In this document: piece by piece, positions 59,415 through 64,000 of the stretch
Position numbering within the stretch: the stretch's first letter is position 1
Layout of the letters: every line of letters starts with the position of its first letter
Assembly (NCBI RefSeq): GCF_000738775.1
Contig: NZ_JPOC01000028.1
Coordinates: forward strand, 124,001-188,000
Length of the DNA: 64,000 bases
Source of the DNA: Prescottella defluvii
GTDB taxonomy: Bacteria > Actinomycetota > Actinomycetes > Mycobacteriales > Mycobacteriaceae
Direction: 5' to 3'
The notes under the pieces: model-generated
The model's input: the letters and a program-made list of their open reading frames with translations, nothing else
The model's database searches: none
Told to the model about the DNA's origin: nothing
Made by a program: the position numbers and the translations under genes

Positions 59415-60680
59415 GTGACCACCCCCGACGTGACCGTAGCCCGACGTTTCACACCGCTGATCCTGCTCAACGTCGCGACGCTGTTCTCCGCCACCGGCAA
59501 CGGCATCGTCATCGTCGCACTGCCGTGGCTGGTGCTCGAGCAGACCGGACGGGCCACCGACGCCGCCATCGTGGCGGGCGCGGCGACCGTACCGCTCCTG
59601 CTGGCGAGCCTGTTCTCGGGCACCGTCGTCGACCGGTTCGGGCGCCGTCCCACGTCGCTGGTGTCGGACGCGCTGTCGGCGCTGTCGGTGGCCGCGATCC
59701 CCGTCGTCGCCGGAACCATCGGGCTGTCGGTGCCGGTGCTCGCGGTGCTGGCCGCGCTGGGTGCCACGTTCGACCCGGCCGGGATCTCGGCGCGCGAGTC
59801 GATGCTGCCGGCGGCGACGAAGGCGGCGGGCTGGAATCTCGACCGGGTCAACAGCCTGTACGAGGCCAACTACAACGTCGCCTACCTCGTCGGACCGGGC
59901 ATCGGCGGCGTCCTGATCGCGCTGGTCGGCCCGGAGAGCACGCTGTGGGTCACGGCCGTCTGCTTCGTGCTGTCGATCGTGACGATCGCGTTCCTGCACC
60001 TCGAACATGCCGGTCGCCCCGACCACGCCACCCGGCCCGCGTCCATGTGGACGGGCACCCTCGAGGGCCTGCGGTTCGTGTGGAACGACCGCCTGCTGCG
60101 GACCCTCGCGCTGGTCGACATGGCGATCGTCGCGCTGTACCTGCCGATCGAGTCGGTGCTGTTCCCCAAGTACTTCACCGACCGCGGCGAGCCCGCCCAG
60201 CTCGGCTGGGTGCTGATGGCGATGAGCGTCGGCGGGCTGGTCGGAGCCCTCGCCTACGGTGCGTTGGCGCCCTATCTCCAGCGCCGCATCCTGATGCTGA
60301 TCGCGGTCAGCGGCCTGGGGTTGTCCATGCTCGGCATGGCATTCCTCCCTCCGTTGTGGGTGCTGCTGACACTGTCCGTCGCGATCGGCCTCGTGTTCGG
60401 GCCGGTGGGTCCGATCGCCAACTGGGCCATGCAGACCCGCAGTCCGGAGCACATGCGCGGTCGCGTCGTCGGCGTGATGACCTCCACCGCCTATGCCGCG
60501 GGGCCACTCGGATTCCTGGTGGCCGGTCCGCTCATCGATCAGCTCGGTGTCCGCACCACGTTCTTCGCCCTGGCGGTGCCGGTGATCGCGGTGGCACTCG
60601 TGTGTTTCGCACTGCCGGTGCTGCGCGAGTTGGACGACGACCGGCAACCACCCACGGTGCAGCTAGGATCGCGCCCATGA
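59415..60680 (+). CDS. Major facilitator superfamily exporter
   Basis: A 421-residue transporter with about twelve helices, of the EntS-like exporter branch. The MFS motif A between helices 2 and 3 is GTVVDRFGRRPTSLVSD near residue 73, and helix 5 has VAYLVGPGIGGVLIALVG. GTG 59415 follows CGAAGG with a somewhat long spacing. Substrates of this branch include siderophores and drugs; none can be assigned. The stop overlaps the start of the DUF2470 gene. Confidence 0.85.
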   Translation: MTTPDVTVARRFTPLILLNVATLFSATGNGIVIVALPWLVLEQTGRATDAAIVAGAATVPLLLASLFSGTVVDRFGRRPTSLVSDALSALSVAAIPVVAGTIGLSVPVLAVLAALGATFDPAGISARESMLPAATKAAGWNLDRVNSLYEANYNVAYLVGPGIGGVLIALVGPESTLWVTAVCFVLSIVTIAFLHLEHAGRPDHATRPASMWTGTLEGLRFVWNDRLLRTLALVDMAIVALYLPIESVLFPKYFTDRGEPAQLGWVLMAMSVGGLVGALAYGALAPYLQRRILMLIAVSGLGLSMLGMAFLPPLWVLLTLSVAIGLVFGPVGPIANWAMQTRSPEHMRGRVVGVMTSTAYAAGPLGFLVAGPLIDQLGVRTTFFALAVPVIAVALVCFALPVLRELDDDRQPPTVQLGSRP

Positions 60681-60973
60681 CCTCCTTCGATGCTGCCGTC
60701 GTCGCCGCCGTCACCGGCCACATGAACGGCGACCACACCGCCGACAACCTGATGATCGTGCGCGCGTTCGCCGAACCCGCCGCCACCACCGCCCGCATGA
60801 CCGGACTGGACACCGAGGCCGGCGAGTGGGCGGTCGACGTCGACGGCGCCGAGCGCACCGTCCGCGTGCCGTGGATCGGCACGGTCACCGACCGCGCGTC
60901 GATCCGCACCGAGGTGGTCGCGCTGTACCAGGCCGCGTGCGAGAAGTTGGGCGTCGAACCGAGCGGGCACTGA
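60677..60973 (+). CDS. DUF2470 (HugZ C-terminal domain-like) protein
   Basis: A 98-residue stand-alone DUF2470 domain. VTGHMNGDHTADNLMIVRAFA carries the conserved HMNxDH motif, which binds heme iron in HugZ-type proteins; the rest (ATTARMTGLDTEAGEWAVDVDG, then TVRVPW) matches the family. It may take part in heme handling or a flavin-dependent oxygenase. ATG 60677 overlaps the MFS stop, but TAGGAT ending seven bases before it suggests an additional leaderless transcript from inside the MFS gene. Confidence 0.85.
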   Translation: MTSFDAAVVAAVTGHMNGDHTADNLMIVRAFAEPAATTARMTGLDTEAGEWAVDVDGAERTVRVPWIGTVTDRASIRTEVVALYQAACEKLGVEPSGH

Positions 60974-60993
60974 CGGGACCTAGGATCGCTGCC

Positions 60994-61353
60994 GTGGACA
61001 ATCCGCTGCCGCCCTGCCCCGCCTGTTCCTGCGAATACACCTACGAGATGGGCGCCCTGCTGGTCTGTCCGGAGTGCGCCCACGAGTGGACGCCCAGCTC
61101 CGGCGGATCGGGAGAGGGATCCGGCGACGACAGCGGTGCCGTCACCGATTCGGTCGGCAACGTCCTTGCCGACGGCGACACCGTCACCGTGATCAAGACC
61201 CTCAAGGTCAAGGGCAGCCCCACCGGCATCAAGGCCGGCACGAAGGTCCGCAACATCCGCCTGGTCCAGGGCGTGGGCGACCATGACATCGACTGCAAGG
61301 TCGACGGCATCGGCCCCATGCAACTCAAGTCGAGCGTCGTCAAGAAGTCCTGA
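60994..61353 (+). CDS. YjdM/PhnA-type zinc-ribbon protein
   Basis: A 119-residue protein. The N-terminal zinc ribbon is PPCPACSCEYTYEMGALLVCPECAHEW, with two CPxC pairs, and the C-terminal beta domain has DSVGNVLADGDTVTVIKTLKVKGS and IDCKVDGIGPMQLKSSVVKK. Databases call this family alkylphosphonate utilisation protein PhnA, but it has no established phosphonate role and here is 27 kb from the phosphonate operon. GTG 60994 lies seven bases after TAGGAT with no ribosome site, so the mRNA is probably leaderless. Confidence 0.9.
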   Translation: MDNPLPPCPACSCEYTYEMGALLVCPECAHEWTPSSGGSGEGSGDDSGAVTDSVGNVLADGDTVTVIKTLKVKGSPTGIKAGTKVRNIRLVQGVGDHDIDCKVDGIGPMQLKSSVVKKS

Positions 61354-61362
61354 CCGGGCCGT

Positions 61363-62931
61363 CTAGCTGAAACCCATCACCTCGTCGCCCCAGGCCACGC
61401 GCATCGCGTGGTCGGGGTCCGACACCAGGCTGTCGTGGGTGTCGATCAGCAGGGTCGATCGGGTCTCCTCGGTGTACGGCGCCCAGTGCTTGGAGCCGTC
61501 CAGAGCCGCCGGGACGCGGTGACGCGCGAAGGCCAACCAGCGTCGCTGCACTCGGCCCGCGACCTCGAGCGCCGTCTTGCGTCCACCGAGCCAGAAGGTC
61601 GGATCGGGGTTGAGTGTCCCGAAATTGCCGAACACGTAAGGCAGTTCGGTGGCGTGACCGGCGCCGACGCGCGCGGCCCTGAGCATCGGCGCCGCGTGGT
61701 CGAACCGATACACCCACGTCGGAGAGTGCCGACTGTGCGCGTCGGCGACCCACAACGCCGGCATCCGGAACGCCGCGTCTCGCGAGATCGCCAGGGCTCC
61801 TCGGGGTTTCGCGCCGTCCGGGTAGGCGGCAACGATCTCGGCCAACCGCAGCGCCGACAGCCCCGGATTGTCCTGCGCGAGTCCGGCGAACATCTGCTGG
61901 ACAGCCTCCGCGCTGACCGGCAGCAACGGCGATCGCATGAACTTGAAGATCGACGCCTCGTCCTTGTTCGAACCGATGATCAGCGGGATCCGATGCGAGT
62001 ACCCCTTCTGGAAGGCCGCCACCGGATAGTGCGGGACGAGGTCACGGTCGACCACCGGCGCCATCGCCAGGGTGCCCGGCACCTTCGTCGGGACCTCGTC
62101 GACCAGCAGGTCGCCGGCCTCGACCAGTCGCTCGTAGGGCATGTCGACCAGTTCGGCCGCCCGGTCGACCGGCAGGTCGAGGATCTCGAGGAACCGTGCC
62201 GCGACGGAAGCGGCGCGCTCGGCGCCGTACACCGACGTCGACGGCGGGCTCTGCGCGATCGCTCGGTGGAACAGGCCCTCGGCGCGGGGCACCGTCATCA
62301 GCGTGGTGATCGAACCGCCGCCGGAGGACTCACCGAACAGTGTCACCTCGTCGGGGTCGCCCCCGAAGGCTCGGATGTTGTCGCGCACCCACTCGAGCGC
62401 CGCGATCTGGTCGCGTAGCCCCAGATTCGACTCGAATGTCCGTTCGGGAGTGGAGAACGACGACAGGTCCAGGAAGCCGAGCGTGCCCAGTCGATAGTTG
62501 AAGGTCACCAGCACGACGTCGCCCCGTTCGGCGAGCAGGCGACCGTCGTAGATGGGCTGGGCGGACGACCCGAGGCAGTACGCGCCGCCGTGAATCCACA
62601 CCATCACCGGACGCGCAGTGCCGTCCGGCCGCGGGGCCCACACGTTGACGGACAGGCAGTCCTCGTCGATCCGCATGCCCGGGTCGAGCGGCACCGACGT
62701 GTCGTGTCCCTGCGGCGCCATCGGCCCGAACACCCGCCCGTCGCGGATCTCGGTCCACGACGGCGGCGCACCGGGGCTGCGGAAACGGCGCGCACCAGTC
62801 GGCGCCGCGGCGTACGGAATTCCCTTCCAGGAGTAAACCGAGCCGTCGGCATAGCCACGAATCGGACCGAGCGGAGTCTCCACCACGAGTGTGTCGGGTG
62901 CCTGTGTCTCGACGATCTCCACGGCTTCCAT
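61363..62931 (-). CDS. Carboxylesterase type B (para-nitrobenzyl esterase-like)
   Basis: A 522-residue alpha/beta hydrolase. The oxyanion hole is VMVWIHGGAYCLGS near residue 108 and the nucleophile elbow is DEVTLFGESSGGGSI near 185 (Ser of GESSG). The acid and His lie in the second half (LIIGSNKDEASIF and GAGHATELPYVFG). ATG 62931 has GAGGAGGG seven bases upstream; the frame extends 22 codons further without a site. No signal peptide is seen, so it is cytoplasmic. It converges with the zinc-ribbon gene and ends nine bases from it. Confidence 0.9.
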   Translation of the reverse strand: MEAVEIVETQAPDTLVVETPLGPIRGYADGSVYSWKGIPYAAAPTGARRFRSPGAPPSWTEIRDGRVFGPMAPQGHDTSVPLDPGMRIDEDCLSVNVWAPRPDGTARPVMVWIHGGAYCLGSSAQPIYDGRLLAERGDVVLVTFNYRLGTLGFLDLSSFSTPERTFESNLGLRDQIAALEWVRDNIRAFGGDPDEVTLFGESSGGGSITTLMTVPRAEGLFHRAIAQSPPSTSVYGAERAASVAARFLEILDLPVDRAAELVDMPYERLVEAGDLLVDEVPTKVPGTLAMAPVVDRDLVPHYPVAAFQKGYSHRIPLIIGSNKDEASIFKFMRSPLLPVSAEAVQQMFAGLAQDNPGLSALRLAEIVAAYPDGAKPRGALAISRDAAFRMPALWVADAHSRHSPTWVYRFDHAAPMLRAARVGAGHATELPYVFGNFGTLNPDPTFWLGGRKTALEVAGRVQRRWLAFARHRVPAALDGSKHWAPYTEETRSTLLIDTHDSLVSDPDHAMRVAWGDEVMGFS

Positions 62932-63026
62932 CGCGCGGCCCTCCTCACGTTCGACCGCCCGCCGACCGAGGCTGACCGCCGACTGCCAACGTACCAATCC
63001 GGCGGTGCTAAGGTCGCCTCGTTCAC

Positions 63027-63103
63027 CGACACGGGGTGCTCCGCACAGGCGGGGCTGAGATCACACCCGTCGAACCTGCATCAGGTAATACTGACGAAGG
63101 GAT
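63027..63103 (+). ncRNA. TPP riboswitch (thi box) upstream of tenA
   Basis: The conserved pieces appear in order: ACACGGGGTGC, GGCTGAGATCACACC with CTGAGA at 63055-63060, GAACCTGCATCAGGTAATA, and CTGACGAAGGGA. The last block contains the ribosome site GAAGGGA, so thiamine pyrophosphate binding should sequester it and block translation of tenA and the downstream transporter gene. It lies within the 175-base gap between the divergent esterase and tenA genes. Confidence 0.95.
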
Positions 63104-63106
63104 GTC

Positions 63107-63847
63107 ATGGCGATGATCACGCCTGTCCACGACACATCTGTCCACACCGCCGCTGCCTCGGCCGACGCGCGCTTCACCGATCACCTGTGGGAGCGCACCG
63201 CAGTCCTGCGCGGCGCGATCGACGACATGGAGTTCCTGCGCCGTCTCGGCGACGGCACGCTCCCGCTCGACGTGTTCCGCACCTACGTCGAGCAGGACGC
63301 CCTCTACCTGGCCGAGTACGCGAAGGCCCTCGCACTGCTCGCCGCCAAGTCCCCCGATCCGCAGACCGCGGCGTTCTGGGCGACGTCGGCGTCGTCGGCC
63401 GCGGTGGTGGAGACCGAACTGCACGAGAGCCTGCTCGCCGGTGGCGCCCTGCCGGAGGGCGCCGGCGCACCGGAGCACTCGCAGGCCTGCCTGGGGTACG
63501 TGTCGTACCTGACCGCGACCGCCGCCACCGAGTCGTACGCCGTGGCCGCGGCGGCGGTGCTGCCGTGCTTCTGGATCTACGGCGAGGTGGGCCGCCGGCT
63601 GGCCGCGACCGCCGCGGACGTGCTGGCCGCGGACCCGTCGCATCCGTACGCGCAGTGGGTGACCACGTACGACGCCCCCGAGTTCCAGGAGTCCGTCGAG
63701 ACCGCGCGCCGACTGGTCGACGCCGCGGCCGCGGCCACCACGGCGGCGCAGCGTGAGGCGATGGTGCGCGCGTTCGTGATCGCCACGCGCTACGAGTTCA
63801 TGTTCTGGGACACCGCCCTGAACGCCCAGCCCTGGCCCGCATCGTGA
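63107..63847 (+). CDS. tenA: TenA/thiaminase II family protein
   Basis: A 246-residue helical TenA-type protein. Family features are the N-terminal LWERTAVLRGAIDDMEFLRRLGDGTLPLDVFRTYVEQDALYL, the QACLGYVSYL segment with a Cys, AVAAAAVLPCFWIYGEVGRRL, and the C-terminal FVIATRYEFMFWDTA. TenA enzymes hydrolyse aminopyrimidine derivatives from degraded thiamine to give HMP for reuse. ATG 63107 follows the riboswitch ribosome site. Control by TPP and the adjacent precursor-binding protein support thiamine salvage. Confidence 0.92.
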   Translation: MAMITPVHDTSVHTAAASADARFTDHLWERTAVLRGAIDDMEFLRRLGDGTLPLDVFRTYVEQDALYLAEYAKALALLAAKSPDPQTAAFWATSASSAAVVETELHESLLAGGALPEGAGAPEHSQACLGYVSYLTATAATESYAVAAAAVLPCFWIYGEVGRRLAATAADVLAADPSHPYAQWVTTYDAPEFQESVETARRLVDAAAAATTAAQREAMVRAFVIATRYEFMFWDTALNAQPWPAS

Positions 63848-64000
63848 CCTCGATGTCCCGGCTGCGCCGGGTCCTCGCGACGTCGGCGATCGTCGCGTCC
63901 GCGCTGAGCGTTCTCACCGGTTGCGGCAGCGACGATTCCGGGGACACCATCCGCTTCGCGCTCGACTGGACGCCGAACACCAACCACACCGGGTTGTACG
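63844..64000 (+). CDS. Thiamine-precursor ABC transporter binding lipoprotein (cut by window edge)
   Basis: The frame starts at GTG 63844, overlapping the tenA stop by four bases, and runs out of the window after 52 codons. It has a lipoprotein signal peptide ending LTGC (Cys 27), then IRFALDWTPNTNHTGLY, the conserved start of ThiY/NMT1-type proteins that bind formylaminopyrimidine or HMP. Translational coupling to tenA and the shared riboswitch point to uptake of thiamine breakdown products. Confidence 0.9.
   Translation, partial: MTSMSRLRRVLATSAIVASALSVLTGCGSDDSGDTIRFALDWTPNTNHTGLY

Noticed and set aside
60994-61353. Link between the PhnA-named zinc-ribbon protein and phosphonate use
   Set aside because: The family name is historical; the gene is 27 kb from the phosphonate operon and lacks its operators and PHO boxes.

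Overview
The window is very GC-rich (codon third positions almost always G or C). It carries RecBCD rather than AddAB, an actinobacterial-type lactate regulon, and many genes joined by 4-base ATGA or GTGA overlaps. Several genes have no Shine-Dalgarno sequence and a TANNNT hexamer 6-8 bases before the start codon, as expected for leaderless actinobacterial mRNAs. Together with the families found (LldR, CtpI-like P-type ATPase, DUF7144, SPFH plus ribbon-helix-helix, Dsz/Ssu sulfur genes) this points to a chromosome segment of a mycolic-acid actinobacterium, most likely Rhodococcus or a close relative. The genus is an inference. No rRNA, tRNA, CRISPR array, prophage or insertion sequence was found.

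Layout. 1-4.9 kb: recC and the start of recB (minus). 5.4-8.0 kb: nitronate monooxygenase-like protein and acyl-CoA ligase. 8.05-9.5 kb: secreted Ig-like repeat protein. 9.9-15.5 kb: lutABC (minus) divergent from a lactate permease and its FadR-type regulator, with two identical operators between. 15.5-17.7 kb: macro-domain protein and ADP-ribosylglycohydrolase divergent from a Nudix-type regulator. 17.8-24 kb: membrane and housekeeping proteins, MBL hydrolase, and SPFH plus ribbon-helix-helix pair. 24-28.1 kb: second lactate-permease-type system with its own GntR regulator, a GlcD-type FAD oxidase and a 51-residue membrane protein. 28.2-34.2 kb: phosphonate operon (hydrolase, phnD, phnC, fused phnE, alcohol dehydrogenase) divergent from a HutC-type repressor. 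34.7-36.7 kb: secreted phosphoesterase. 36.8-37.4 kb: two decayed genes. 37.6-39.7 kb: enoyl-CoA hydratase, SdpI-like protein, spermidine-synthase-like protein. 39.8-47.4 kb: an eight-gene minus-strand organosulfur operon. 47.7-52.7 kb: large P-type ATPase between two related small proteins. 52.7-59.3 kb: two-component system, winged-helix protein and MacB-type ABC exporter. 59.4-62.9 kb: MFS exporter, DUF2470 protein, zinc-ribbon protein, carboxylesterase. 63.0-64.0 kb: TPP riboswitch, tenA and the start of a thiamine-precursor binding lipoprotein.

How the parts work together. The dominant theme is scavenging of carbon, phosphorus and sulfur. Two separately regulated permease-oxidase sets handle lactate or related 2-hydroxyacids. 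The phosphonate operon sits behind a control region in which three copies of a GntR-type operator recur every 58 bases, interleaved with two PHO-box-like direct repeats. The sulfur operon combines an SsuABC-type importer, two flavin monooxygenases of the SsuD/DszA type, and a protein that keeps the catalytic Cys, His and Arg of the DszB desulfinase. A class II aldolase and a second SsuA-like cytoplasmic protein, broken by a one-base frameshift, complete it. This is the best candidate in the window for an undescribed pathway.
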